The notes under the pieces: generated by a model
The model's input: only the letters and a program-made list of their open reading frames with translations
The model's database searches: none
Told to the model about the DNA's origin: nothing
Part shown: positions 1-9,110 of the stretch, in pieces
Numbering within the stretch: position 1 is the stretch's first letter
Layout: every line of letters begins with the position of its first letter
Program-made: the position numbers and the translations under genes
Assembly: GCA_017537245.1 (NCBI GenBank)
Contig: JAFYLD010000004.1
Span: 1-46,361 of the forward strand
Direction of reading: 5' to 3'
Length of the DNA stretch: 46,361 nucleotides
DNA from: Clostridia bacterium
Lineage (GTDB): Bacteria > Bacillota > Clostridia > Oscillospirales > Acutalibacteraceae

Positions 1-560
1 CCATATCTCATTTTTATGATATCGAGTTCACGTTTATCTAGGGTTTTATATAGTATATCGTTTAATCTTGGAATTCTTATTTTTGTTTCAATTTCTTCTT
101 CAATATTTCCTTCGTCTGCGATAACGTCTATTAGTGTTAGCGCGTTACCATTTTTATCGGTATCTATGGGGTCGCTTATATATACGTCTTGAGCATATTT
201 TTTATTGTTTCTAAAGTGCATTAAAATTTCATTTTCGATACACCGAGCGGCATAGGTCGCAAGACGAATTTTTTTATCACATTTAAACGTATTTATTGCT
301 TTTATTAAACCTATTGTACCAATAGAAATTAAGTCGTCTTGGTCTTCGTCGGTATAATATTTTTTTACAACGTGTGCAACAAGTCTTAAATTGTGTTCAA
401 TAAGTTTATTTCTAGCGTTTTCATCTCCGTTTTCTTTTAATTTTAGTAATTCAGCCTCTTTTTTATTAGATAATGCAGGTGGAAATGAGCCGGAATTAGT
501 GACGTGTAAAGCCAAATAAAATATATTAGATACGATTTGCAATAGTGATTGAAAAAACAT
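1..560 (-). CDS. sigK: RNA polymerase sporulation sigma factor SigK (3' end outside window)
   Basis: Mother-cell-specific sigma factor of late sporulation. Reading the minus strand from the ATG at 560-558 gives an uninterrupted frame to the window edge. It contains the sigma-70 region 2 core typical of SigK/SigE: NARNKLIEHNLRLVAHVVKK, then DLISIGTIGLIKAI and LATYAARCIENEILMH, then a DPI-D-G dipeptide region leading into region 3/4. About 30 mostly hydrophobic residues precede PPALS, which matches the SigK pro-sequence that SpoIVFB removes in Bacillus. A GTTAAGGGGG ribosome binding site lies just upstream. The C-terminal region 4 is off the window. No skin-type element interrupts the visible part. 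SigE is the alternative paralogue, but the pro-sequence and the AHVVKK context favour SigK. Confidence 0.88.
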   Translation of the reverse strand, partial: MFFQSLLQIVSNIFYLALHVTNSGSFPPALSNKKEAELLKLKENGDENARNKLIEHNLRLVAHVVKKYYTDEDQDDLISIGTIGLIKAINTFKCDKKIRLATYAARCIENEILMHFRNNKKYAQDVYISDPIDTDKNGNALTLIDVIADEGNIEEEIETKIRIPRLNDILYKTLDKRELDIIKMRY

Positions 561-602
561 AAAAATCCCCCTTAACAAAATATATGAAAAAGCAGGAGAA
601 AT

Positions 603-640
603 AATCAAAAAATTATATGCTTTTTTACGCTTTTTTGATT
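603..640. repeat. 10-bp perfect inverted repeat between divergent sigK and pyrC
   Basis: AATCAAAAAA at 603-612 is the exact reverse complement of TTTTTTGATT at 631-640, with 18 bases between the arms. The right arm runs into the -35 box of the pyrC promoter and the spacer holds the candidate sigK -10 box. It could be an operator shared by the two divergent genes or simply an A/T-rich hairpin; the sequence does not decide. Confidence 0.45.
612..619 (-). promoter_or_regulatory. candidate -10 element for sigK
   Basis: On the minus strand this reads CATATAAT, resembling the -10 box used by the sporulation factors SigE/SigK (CATA-type). It lies about 50 bases upstream of the sigK start codon. I could not find a convincing -35 partner at the right distance, so this is tentative. 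Confidence 0.3.
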
Positions 641-667
641 GACAATATATATATGATATGATAAAAT
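639..667 (+). promoter_or_regulatory. sigma-A promoter of the pyr operon
   Basis: TTGACA at 639-644, a 17-base spacer, then TAAAAT at 662-667: a full-consensus -35 and a five-of-six -10. Transcription would start near 674, leaving a leader of only about 57 bases before pyrC. That is too short for a PyrR-type anti-antiterminator/antiterminator/terminator set. Confidence 0.85.
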
Positions 668-730
668 AATTTAGATAAATTGAGGTACTATGTGTATCCA
701 TGTTTTTTGATAATTGAAAGGATGGTTTTT

Positions 731-1978
731 ATGTCTATAAAGTTTGAGCAAAATATCTATAAACCTGAATTTCTTTCTCGCTTTGTCCCTGTTACAGACA
801 AGGCGGTTTTGTCACCTTTTTTTGCTGACTCTAAAAATAATTATTGTATTTTACCCGGTTTTTGCGATGTGCATGTGCATTTTCGTGAGCCGGGTTTTTC
901 TTATAAAGAAACCATTTCATCGGGATCTCGCGCTGCGGCGCACGGCGGTTATACCGCGGTATGTACAATGCCTAACTTAAACCCTGTGCCAGATAGCGCA
1001 GAACATTTAAACAAGCAGATTAGAATTATTGAAAATGATTCTGTTATAAACGTGTATCCATACGCTTCAATTACTATCGGTCAAAACGGTGAGCAACTTT
1101 CTGATATGGATGGTATGGCAAAAAAATGCGTTGCCTTTTCCGATGATGGACGCGGCGTACAATCTCGTGAACTTATGCGCGAAGCAATGCTTAAAGCAAA
1201 GTCGCTCGGTAAAATGATAGTTGCTCATTGCGAAGATAATTCACTTTTGTATGGTGGCTATATCCACGATGGTGAATACGCAAAAGAGCACGGTCATAAA
1301 GGTATTTGCTCCGAGAGTGAATGGGGACCAATTAAACGCGACTTAGAGCTTGTAAGAGAAACGGGCTGTAGATATCACGTTTGCCATATTTCTTGTAAAG
1401 AAAGTGTTGAGTTAATTCGCCAAGCAAAGGCCGAAGGTTTAGACGTTACTTGTGAGACAGGTCCACATTATTTAATACTTGATGATAGCGACTTGCAAGA
1501 AGACGGTAAGTTTAAAATGAATCCACCACTTCGTGCAAAGGAAGATAAGTTGGCGCTTATCGAAGGTATAAAAGACGGTACTATTGATATGATAGCTACT
1601 GACCATGCGCCACATAGCGCCGAAGAAAAAAGTAGAGGACTAGAAAAAAGCGCGTTTGGTATAGTCGGTATTGAAACTGCATTCCAGCTTATGTACACAT
1701 ATTTTGTAAAAAGCGGAATAATTACTTTTGAACGTCTAATCGATTTATTAGTTTATAATGCGCGTGAGCGTTTTGATATACCGCTTGACGACGGCGATTA
1801 CACAATATGGCGCCTTGACGAAGAAATAGTCGTAAATCCAGACGATTTTGTTTCTCAAGGTAAGGCAATGCCGTTTGAGGGGTACAAACTTTTTGGTAAA
1901 TGTTACCTAACTGTTTGCGGCGGTAAAATAGCATATAAAGATGATTTAATATATTCAGGAGGAAAAATAAATGGCTAA
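731..1978 (+). CDS. pyrC: dihydroorotase
   Basis: Zinc amidohydrolase that interconverts N-carbamoyl-aspartate and dihydroorotate, the third step of UMP synthesis, in the cytoplasm. The signature DVHVHFREPG lies near residue 50 and supplies the first metal-binding histidines. ATDHAPH about two thirds of the way along gives the catalytic aspartate region, and AHCED supplies a further ligand region. Start chosen at 731 (protein of 415 residues beginning MSIKFEQ) because GAAAGGATGG sits 6-14 bases upstream; an upstream TTG at 680 has no ribosome binding site. It is the first gene of the operon and its last 8 bases overlap carB, suggesting translational coupling. The length is normal for the type I/III bacterial dihydroorotase family. 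Confidence 0.95.
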   Translation: MSIKFEQNIYKPEFLSRFVPVTDKAVLSPFFADSKNNYCILPGFCDVHVHFREPGFSYKETISSGSRAAAHGGYTAVCTMPNLNPVPDSAEHLNKQIRIIENDSVINVYPYASITIGQNGEQLSDMDGMAKKCVAFSDDGRGVQSRELMREAMLKAKSLGKMIVAHCEDNSLLYGGYIHDGEYAKEHGHKGICSESEWGPIKRDLELVRETGCRYHVCHISCKESVELIRQAKAEGLDVTCETGPHYLILDDSDLQEDGKFKMNPPLRAKEDKLALIEGIKDGTIDMIATDHAPHSAEEKSRGLEKSAFGIVGIETAFQLMYTYFVKSGIITFERLIDLLVYNARERFDIPLDDGDYTIWRLDEEIVVNPDDFVSQGKAMPFEGYKLFGKCYLTVCGGKIAYKDDLIYSGGKING

Positions 1979-4900
1979 GAGAACAGACATTAAAAAGGTA
2001 CTTATAATAGGTTCGGGTCCTATTGTTATAGGTCAAGCTGCTGAGTTTGACTATGCAGGCACACAAGCGTGTTTGGCGCTTAAAGAAGAAGGTTATGAGG
2101 TAATTCTTTGTAACTCTAACCCTGCAACAATTATGACCGATACTTCAATTGCAGATAAGGTATATATGGAGCCACTTACTCTTGAATATATGGCAAAGAT
2201 TTTGCGCTATGAGCGTCCTGACGCTATTGTTCCCGGTATTGGTGGACAAACCGGTCTTAATCTTGCGATGCAACTCGAAGAAAAGGGTATTCTTAAAGAG
2301 TGTGGCGTTGAACTATTGGGTACTTCAAGAGATAGTATTGAACGCGCAGAAGACCGTGAAATGTTCAAAGAAATGTGCGAATCAATTGGCGAGCCTGTAA
2401 TTCCTTCTGAAATTACATACAGTATTGAAGAAGCTAAAGAAGCTGCAAAACGCATTGGTTATCCTGTTGTATTGCGTCCTGCATTTACACTTGGCGGTAC
2501 TGGCGGCGGCTTTGCTTATAGTGAAGAAGAACTTATTGAAGTTGGTCTTAATGCATTTAAACTTTCACCAGTAAATCAAGTACTTATCGAGAAGAGCGTT
2601 AAGGGTTACAAAGAAATTGAGTTTGAAGTTATGCGTGACTCAAACGACCACGCTATTACTATCTGCGGTATGGAAAACATTGACCCTGTTGGTGTTCATA
2701 CCGGTGACTCGTTGGTTGTAGCGCCAATTATGACACTTAACGATCATGATCTTAAAATGCTTAACGATAGCGCTATTAAGATTATTCGCGAACTTAAAAT
2801 CGAAGGCGGTTGTAACGTTCAGTTTGCGTTAGATCCAAATTCTAGCAACTACTATTTGATAGAAGTAAACCCACGCGTTTCTCGTTCATCGGCGCTTGCG
2901 TCAAAAGCATCTGGTTATCCTATTGCGCGAGTTACTGCTAAAATTGCTGTAGGTATGTCACTTGAAGAAATCAAGATTGCTAATACTACCGCTGCATTTG
3001 AACCAAAGCTTGACTACGTAATTACAAAACTTCCACGTTTCCCATTCGATAAATTCACAACTGCTTACAACGTACTTGGTACACAGATGAAGGCTACCGG
3101 TGAAGTAATGGGTATAGGTTCTACCTTAGAAGAAAGTTTGCTTAAAGGTACTCGTTCACTTGAAATTGGTGTTAACCACTTGTATCATCACAAATTTGAT
3201 AATATGACCGATGATGAACTCAAAGCATATATTGGCGAGTTTAGAGATGATAACCTTTTTGCTATTGCAGAACTTCTTTATCGTGGAACTACAGTTGAAG
3301 AGATTCACAACATTACAAAGATTACTGCATTCTTCCTAGAAGCAATTAAACGTATTATTGATATGGAGAGAAATCTTAAAGAAAATCCTCGTAATCTTGA
3401 TGTTTTGCGTGATGCTAAGAAGATGGGATTTTCTGATAAATACGTTGCAAGAATGTGGGAGTGCAGTGAAATCGACGTTTATAATTTCCGCAAAGAAAAT
3501 AAACTTACTCCTGTATTCCGCATGGTTGATACCTGTCACACAAATGCTTATATTCCATATTTCTATTCATCATACAGCGGTGAAAATACTTCACGCTTAA
3601 CCGATAAAAAGAAGATAGTGGTGCTTGGCGCCGGTCCTATTCGTATAGGTCAGGGTGTTGAATTTGACTATTCTACCGTACACGCTGTATCAACAATTAA
3701 GAACTCGGGTTATGAAGCTATTATTATCAACAATAACCCAGAAACTGTTTCTACCGACTATACAACTGCTGATAAGCTTTATTTTGAGCCACTTACTCCA
3801 GAAGACGTAATGAATATCATCGATTTTGAACAACCAGAGGGTGTTGTAGCATCTCTTGGTGGTCAAACTGCAATTAACCTTGCTCAACCACTTATGGATC
3901 GCGGAGTTAAGATTATCGGTACTGATTGTGCTGCAATTGAACGCGCAGAAAACCGCGATAGTTTTGAGAAAATATTACAGGAACTTAATATTCCTCAACC
4001 AAAGGGTAAGGCAGTTACCAAAATTGAAGATGGTGTTGCTGCCGCTGCTGAAATTGGCTATCCTGTTCTTGTTCGTCCAAGCTTTGTTTTGGGTGGTCGC
4101 GCAATGCAAATCGTATCAGATGAAGAACAACTACGTCATTATCTAAAAACTGCCGTTGAAATTGATGCCGACAAGCCAGTTCTTGTTGATAAATATATTC
4201 AAGGTAAAGAAGTTGAAGTTGACGCTATTTGTGACGGTCAAGACGTATTTGTGCCAGGTATTATGGAACTTGTAGAGCGTACCGGTGTTCACTCTGGTGA
4301 CTCTATCAGCGTTTATCCAACCTTTAGTATTTCTGATAAAGTTCGTGGAACAATTTTGCAATACGCAAAGAAATTAGGTCTTGGTATTGGCATTGTTGGT
4401 CTATATAACATTCAGTTTATCGTTGACGAGCACGATGACGTATATATCATCGAGGTTAATCCTCGTTCTTCAAGAACCGTTCCGTTCCTTTCAAAATCAA
4501 CAGGTTACTCTCTTGCTGATATTGCTACCGAGGTTATTCTTGGTAAGTCACTTAAAGAGCAAGGTATTTTCTGTCTATATCCAGAAGAAAAGAATCGTTA
4601 CTACGTAAAAGTTCCTGTATTCTCATTTAATAAGATTAAGGGTCTTGACGCATATCTTTCACCAGAAATGAAATCAACTGGTGAAGCAATCGGTTATGAC
4701 GATAAGCTTAATCGTGCGCTTTATAAGGCATTACAAGCTTCGGGTACACACGTACAAAATTACGGTACTGTATTTGTAACCGTTGCAGATAAAGACAAGG
4801 ACGAAGCATTGCCGTTAATTCGCAGATTCTATAATCTTGGATTTAATATTGAGGCAACTGCCGGTACCGCCGCTTTCCTTAAAGAAAATGGTATTCGTAC

Positions 4901-5144
4901 TCACGTTCTTAAAAAGATTAGCGAAGATGCTGACGTAATTCCAGATGCAATCAGACAGGGCCATATTGCTTACGTTATCAATACTAAGGATATTGGCGCT
5001 TCTTCACAGGATAGTGACGGTCAACAAATTCGTCGTCTTGCTACCGAAAATAACGTTACAATATTTACTTCACTTGATACAGTAAAAGTATTGCTTGACG
5101 TTCTTGAGGAAACAACACTTACTATTTCAACTATTGATGCATAA
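1971..5144 (+). CDS. carB: carbamoyl-phosphate synthase large subunit
   Basis: Makes carbamoyl phosphate from bicarbonate, ammonia and two ATP, feeding PyrB. The 1057 residues match the full-length CarB plan of two homologous ATP-grasp halves: KVLIIGSGPIVIGQAAEFDY at the start of the first, KIVVLGAGPIRIGQGVEFDY near residue 545 for the second. Each half carries an EVNPR metal/ATP motif, and a C-terminal methylglyoxal-synthase-like allosteric domain follows (from about residue 930). An AGGAGGAAAAATA ribosome binding site lies inside the end of pyrC. The glutaminase partner carA, which normally sits next to carB and supplies the ammonia, is not in this operon or elsewhere in the window. It must be encoded elsewhere, or the enzyme uses free ammonia. 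Confidence 0.96.
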   Translation: MAKRTDIKKVLIIGSGPIVIGQAAEFDYAGTQACLALKEEGYEVILCNSNPATIMTDTSIADKVYMEPLTLEYMAKILRYERPDAIVPGIGGQTGLNLAMQLEEKGILKECGVELLGTSRDSIERAEDREMFKEMCESIGEPVIPSEITYSIEEAKEAAKRIGYPVVLRPAFTLGGTGGGFAYSEEELIEVGLNAFKLSPVNQVLIEKSVKGYKEIEFEVMRDSNDHAITICGMENIDPVGVHTGDSLVVAPIMTLNDHDLKMLNDSAIKIIRELKIEGGCNVQFALDPNSSNYYLIEVNPRVSRSSALASKASGYPIARVTAKIAVGMSLEEIKIANTTAAFEPKLDYVITKLPRFPFDKFTTAYNVLGTQMKATGEVMGIGSTLEESLLKGTRSLEIGVNHLYHHKFDNMTDDELKAYIGEFRDDNLFAIAELLYRGTTVEEIHNITKITAFFLEAIKRIIDMERNLKENPRNLDVLRDAKKMGFSDKYVARMWECSEIDVYNFRKENKLTPVFRMVDTCHTNAYIPYFYSSYSGENTSRLTDKKKIVVLGAGPIRIGQGVEFDYSTVHAVSTIKNSGYEAIIINNNPETVSTDYTTADKLYFEPLTPEDVMNIIDFEQPEGVVASLGGQTAINLAQPLMDRGVKIIGTDCAAIERAENRDSFEKILQELNIPQPKGKAVTKIEDGVAAAAEIGYPVLVRPSFVLGGRAMQIVSDEEQLRHYLKTAVEIDADKPVLVDKYIQGKEVEVDAICDGQDVFVPGIMELVERTGVHSGDSISVYPTFSISDKVRGTILQYAKKLGLGIGIVGLYNIQFIVDEHDDVYIIEVNPRSSRTVPFLSKSTGYSLADIATEVILGKSLKEQGIFCLYPEEKNRYYVKVPVFSFNKIKGLDAYLSPEMKSTGEAIGYDDKLNRALYKALQASGTHVQNYGTVFVTVADKDKDEALPLIRRFYNLGFNIEATAGTAAFLKENGIRTHVLKKISEDADVIPDAIRQGHIAYVINTKDIGASSQDSDGQQIRRLATENNVTIFTSLDTVKVLLDVLEETTLTISTIDA

Positions 5145-5158
5145 AGGATAGTTTTATA

Positions 5159-5893
5159 ATGAAACAAGGTATTTTTAAAATATCACTTAATGAAAAATTA
5201 GTAGATAACGTTTACAAGATGGTGCTTATCGGAGATACCTCCGATATCACCGCTTGCGGACAGTTTATCAATATTCAACTTGATGGACTTTATCTTCGTC
5301 GTCCAATTTCGGTTTGTGACTGCGATGAAAATTCTGTTACTATTATTTACAAGGTTGTAGGTAAGGGAACAGAGCAAATGTCACAAATGTCAGTGGGCGA
5401 AGAACTTGACGTTCTTACCAGTCTTGGTAATGGTTATGATTTATCATTGTCGGGTGATGCCCCTGTTTTGCTAGGTGGCGGTGTTGGTGTTCCACCACTT
5501 TATATGACTGCTAAAAAACTTATTGCAGATGGTAAAAAAGTTTCTGTGATTTTGGGCTTTAATACCGCGAGTGAAGTTTTTTATGAGCAAGAGTTTAAAG
5601 CGCTTGGTTGTGACGTAACAGTTACTACCGTTGATGGTAGTTATGGTGTTAAAGGCTTTGTGACAAACGCTTATCCTGAAAACTATACATATTTCTATAC
5701 CTGCGGTCCTGAACCAATGCTTAAAGCAATTTATAAAACTGCTACTACCAGTGGTCAAATGAGCTTTGAAGAGCGTATGGGATGTGGTTTTGGCGCATGT
5801 ATGGGTTGTAGCTGTAAGACAATTACCGGCTATAAGCGTATTTGTAAAGATGGTCCTGTTATGTTAAAGGAGGAAATATTATGGGAAGATTAA
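5159..5893 (+). CDS. pyrK: dihydroorotate dehydrogenase B, electron-transfer subunit
   Basis: FAD and [2Fe-2S] subunit that passes electrons from dihydroorotate oxidation in PyrD to NAD+. The ferredoxin-reductase-type fold is shown by RRPISVCD (FAD binding, about residue 48), GGGVGVPPLY (nucleotide binding, about residue 103) and TCGPEPMLKA. The [2Fe-2S] ligands are the cysteines of GCGFGACMGCSC plus the later RICKDGPV cysteine. Its 244 residues are usual for the family. It overlaps pyrD by 13 bases, as expected for subunits of one heterotetramer. The pair is the NAD-linked class 1B enzyme typical of anaerobic and facultative Firmicutes. Confidence 0.95.
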   Translation: MKQGIFKISLNEKLVDNVYKMVLIGDTSDITACGQFINIQLDGLYLRRPISVCDCDENSVTIIYKVVGKGTEQMSQMSVGEELDVLTSLGNGYDLSLSGDAPVLLGGGVGVPPLYMTAKKLIADGKKVSVILGFNTASEVFYEQEFKALGCDVTVTTVDGSYGVKGFVTNAYPENYTYFYTCGPEPMLKAIYKTATTSGQMSFEERMGCGFGACMGCSCKTITGYKRICKDGPVMLKEEILWED

Positions 5894-6792
5894 GCGTTAA
5901 TCTTTGTGGATTAGAGATGGATAATCCTGTAATTCCTGCTTCGGGAACGTTTGGTTTTGGTTATGAATTTGCTGAAATTTATGATATAAATTGCCTTGGT
6001 ACTTTTTCTTTTAAAGGTACTACAAAGGATGCTCGTTTTGGTAATCCGACACCACGTATCGCTGAGTGCACCTCTGGTATGATAAATGCCGTAGGTCTTC
6101 AAAATCCGGGTGTTGAAAAGGTTATTAGCGAAGAATTACCTAAACTTGCTAAATGTTTTAGTAAACCTGTAATGGCAAATATTAGCGGTTTTGCAGTTGA
6201 AGATTATGCATACACCTGTGAAAAACTCGACAAAGAAAGTCAAGTAGGTTGGCTAGAAGTAAACGTTAGTTGCCCTAACGTTCACGGTGGTGGTATGAGT
6301 TTTGGTACAAGTCCAGAGGCTGCGGCAGAGGTTGTAAGAGCGGTTAAGAAGGTTACAACAAAACCTGTTATTGTTAAACTTTCACCAAACGTTACAGATA
6401 TTGTCGCTATAGCAAAGGCTTGTGAAGAGGCTGGCGCCGACGGTATTAGCCTTATCAATACAATGCTTGGTATGAGAATTGATCTTAAAACTCGTAAGCC
6501 GGTTATTGCTAATAAAATGGGCGGTTTTTCGGGTCCTGCAATTTTCCCGGTAGCCGTTAGAATGGTTTATCAGGTTGCACATGCGGTTAATATACCGGTT
6601 ATCGGTATGGGTGGTGTATCCAGCGCCGAAGACGTTATTGAAATGATGCTTGCAGGCGCTACTGCTGTTGAAGTTGGTGCTGCAAATCTTATAAATCCAT
6701 GCGCTTGTCGCGATATTATAAACGATTTACCTCGTGTAATGGACAAGTATGGAATTGAAAATTTAAGCGATATTATAGGAGGAGTTAAATAA
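5881..6792 (+). CDS. pyrD: dihydroorotate dehydrogenase B, catalytic subunit
   Basis: FMN TIM-barrel enzyme oxidising dihydroorotate to orotate. Class 1 features are visible: NPVIPASGTFGFG near the N terminus, NVSCPNVHGGG around residue 128 with the active-site cysteine of the class 1 enzymes, and IGMGGVSSAEDV near the C terminus for FMN phosphate binding. It has no N-terminal membrane helix, unlike the quinone-linked class 2 enzyme. The start ATG lies inside the end of pyrK behind an AAAGGAGG ribosome binding site. It ends with a TAATG overlap onto pyrF. Confidence 0.96.
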   Translation: MGRLSVNLCGLEMDNPVIPASGTFGFGYEFAEIYDINCLGTFSFKGTTKDARFGNPTPRIAECTSGMINAVGLQNPGVEKVISEELPKLAKCFSKPVMANISGFAVEDYAYTCEKLDKESQVGWLEVNVSCPNVHGGGMSFGTSPEAAAEVVRAVKKVTTKPVIVKLSPNVTDIVAIAKACEEAGADGISLINTMLGMRIDLKTRKPVIANKMGGFSGPAIFPVAVRMVYQVAHAVNIPVIGMGGVSSAEDVIEMMLAGATAVEVGAANLINPCACRDIINDLPRVMDKYGIENLSDIIGGVK

Positions 6793-7490
6793 TGGGTAAG
6801 GACGTAATTATTGCTTGCGATTTCGCGAGTGCTGAAAAGACATTTGAATTTCTTGATAAGTTTACCGGTCGTAAACCATTTGTAAAAATTGGTATGGAAC
6901 TTTTCTATGCAGAGGGTCCATCTATTGTTAAAGAAATTAAAAAACGTGGTCATAAAATCTTTTTGGATTTAAAACTCCACGATATTCCAAATACCGTTAA
7001 AAAGTCTATGGCTGTGCTTTCACACCTAGACGTTGATATGACAAATCTTCACGCGGCTGGTACCATCTCTATGATGGAAGCAGCTCTAGAAGGTCTTACT
7101 CGTGAAGATGGCACAAGACCGCTTCTTATTGCTGTAACACAGCTTACTTCTACCGATCAAGAAAGAATGGAAAACGATCTACTCATTAAAGAACCTATTG
7201 ATAAGGTTGTTATGCATTATGCAGCAAATGCTGCAAAAGCAGGTCTTGATGGTGTAGTATGTTCACCACTTGAGGCAGGTAAAGTACATGATACTTGCGG
7301 CAAAAATTTCTTAACAGTAACACCTGGCGTTCGTTTTGCCGATGGCGATATCGGTGATCAAAAGCGCGTTATGACTCCTGCCGAAGCTAAGAAAATTGGT
7401 AGTGACTATATTGTTGTTGGTCGTCCAATTACTGCAGCAGAAGATCCAGTAGCAGCTTATGAACGTTGTGTAGCTGAATTTGTAGATTAA
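6792..7490 (+). CDS. pyrF: orotidine 5'-phosphate decarboxylase
   Basis: Decarboxylates OMP to UMP, the last step of the pathway. The catalytic tetrad region DLKLHDIPNTV (DxKxxD) is present around residue 59, with VTPGVRF and VVGRPI near the C terminus for phosphate binding. Its 232 residues match group I bacterial PyrF. The ATG shares one base with the pyrD stop codon, behind a GGAGG six to ten bases upstream. Confidence 0.96.
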   Translation: MGKDVIIACDFASAEKTFEFLDKFTGRKPFVKIGMELFYAEGPSIVKEIKKRGHKIFLDLKLHDIPNTVKKSMAVLSHLDVDMTNLHAAGTISMMEAALEGLTREDGTRPLLIAVTQLTSTDQERMENDLLIKEPIDKVVMHYAANAAKAGLDGVVCSPLEAGKVHDTCGKNFLTVTPGVRFADGDIGDQKRVMTPAEAKKIGSDYIVVGRPITAAEDPVAAYERCVAEFVD

Positions 7491-7503
7491 GGAGATTTTT
7501 ATC

Positions 7504-8160
7504 ATGGAAGGTTATAAAAGAGAGTTTATACAGTTTTTAGAGAGTGCAGGCGTATTAAAATTTGGTGATTTTACTGCTAAATCTGGTAGAAAAATTCCTT
7601 ATTTTATTAACGCTGGCGATATTAAAACAGGCGATCAAATTTCAAAACTTGGCGAATTTTATGCTAAGGCTTATTTTGAAAAGGTAGGTAATCGTCGCAC
7701 CGTTCTTTACGGACCTGCTTACAAGGGTATTCCGATTGCTGTTTCTGTTGCTTGTGCGCTTTCAAAAGAAGGTCTTGACGTTCCATTTTTCTTTAACCGT
7801 AAAGAAGAAAAAGATCATGGTGAAGGCGGTGTGTTTGTAGGTTACAAGCCAACAGCAGGTGAGGAAATCGTTATTGTTGAAGACGTTATCACTGCTGGTA
7901 CCGCTATTAGAGAGAGCATGGCTATTCTTTCTGGTCTTGAGGGCACAAAAGTTGCTGCTACCTTTGTTATGGTTGACCGTAAAGAAAAGGGTAAAACAGA
8001 TAAGTCAGCAATGGCAGAAGTAGGCGAGGAATATGGTTTCCCTGTATATTCTGTTGTTGACGTTTATGATATTATTGAATATCTTGAAGAAGACGAAGCA
8101 AACCGCGAAAACGTTGATAGAATTAAGAATTATCTCGCTATTAACGGCGCTAAGGAATAA
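7504..8160 (+). CDS. pyrE: orotate phosphoribosyltransferase
   Basis: Joins orotate and PRPP to give OMP. The PRPP-binding motif IVIVEDVITAGTA is near residue 121, and YGPAYKGIPIA contributes to the active site. The flexible catalytic loop appears as FNRKEEKDHGEGG. The 218 residues are within the usual range. It follows pyrF by 13 bases with AAGGAG as ribosome binding site. Confidence 0.95.
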   Translation: MEGYKREFIQFLESAGVLKFGDFTAKSGRKIPYFINAGDIKTGDQISKLGEFYAKAYFEKVGNRRTVLYGPAYKGIPIAVSVACALSKEGLDVPFFFNRKEEKDHGEGGVFVGYKPTAGEEIVIVEDVITAGTAIRESMAILSGLEGTKVAATFVMVDRKEKGKTDKSAMAEVGEEYGFPVYSVVDVYDIIEYLEEDEANRENVDRIKNYLAINGAKE

Positions 8161-8186
8161 TTTAATTACTCTTTAAGGAGAAAAGT

Positions 8187-9110
8187 ATGAGAAGCGTAAT
8201 TGATATTTTGGATTTAACTGTCGAAGAGCTAGAAGAACTTATCACAACCGCTCTTGATATTATTGATAATCCTAAAAAGTATGCACATATATGTGAGGGC
8301 AAAAAATTAGCAACATTGTTTTTTGAGCCATCTACAAGAACTCGTCTTAGCTTTGAAGCGGCTATGTATGAACTTGGCGGCAACGTTTTAGGTTTTTCTG
8401 AGGCAAAAAGTTCGTCCGCATCAAAGGGTGAAAGTATTGCCGATACTGCAAAGGTTGTGAGCTGTTATGCCGATATTATTGCTATGCGTCATCCTAAAGA
8501 GGGCGCTGCATTGGTTGCCGCTAACAACGCTACTATTCCTGTTATTAATGCAGGCGACGGCGGTCATTGCCATCCAACACAGACTCTTGCAGATTTGCTA
8601 ACTATTCGTCGTGAAAAGGGTAAATTTGACGGTCTTACCGTTGGTTTTTGCGGTGACTTAAAGTTTGGTAGAACAGTGCATTCGCTAATCAATGCTTTAA
8701 GTCGTTATAACAACATCAAAATAGTTCTTATTTCTCCTGATGAATTAAAGTTGCCAAGCTACGTTAAAAAGGATGTTTTACAAAAGAATAACATTCCTTA
8801 CGTACAAACAACTGATTTAGAATCAGCTATGCCTGAACTTGATATTCTTTATATGACACGTGTTCAGCAAGAACGTTTCTTTAACGAGGAAGATTATTTA
8901 CGTCTTAAAGATAGTTATATTTTAACACCTGATAAGCTCAATAATGCAAAGTCAGATTTAGCTATTTTGCATCCGCTACCACGTGTTAATGAAATAAGTG
9001 TTGCTATTGATAAGGATCCACGTGCTTGCTATTTTAAACAGGTATTAAACGGCAAATATATGCGTATGGCTCTCATACTTAAATTACTAAAGGAGGCAGG
9101 AACAATATGA
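8187..9110 (+). CDS. pyrB: aspartate carbamoyltransferase catalytic chain
   Basis: Condenses carbamoyl phosphate and aspartate. The carbamoyl-phosphate loop [13 protein letters not shown] is at about residues 47-59, the second-subunit loop is SSSASKGES, and the aspartate-binding loop [11 protein letters not shown] is near residue 266. The 307 residues are standard. It ends in a 4-base ATGA overlap with pyrI, consistent with the class B holoenzyme made of catalytic and regulatory chains. Confidence 0.95.
   Translation: MRSVIDILDLTVEELEELITTALDIIDNPKKYAHICEGKKLATLFFEPSTRTRLSFEAAMYELGGNVLGFSEAKSSSASKGESIADTAKVVSCYADIIAMRHPKEGAALVAANNATIPVINAGDGGHCHPTQTLADLLTIRREKGKFDGLTVGFCGDLKFGRTVHSLINALSRYNNIKIVLISPDELKLPSYVKKDVLQKNNIPYVQTTDLESAMPELDILYMTRVQQERFFNEEDYLRLKDSYILTPDKLNNAKSDLAILHPLPRVNEISVAIDKDPRACYFKQVLNGKYMRMALILKLLKEAGTI

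Noticed and set aside
680-730. Upstream TTG start extending pyrC by 17 residues
   Set aside because: It lies within a few bases of the predicted transcript start with no ribosome binding site, while the ATG at 731 has GAAAGGATGG in front.
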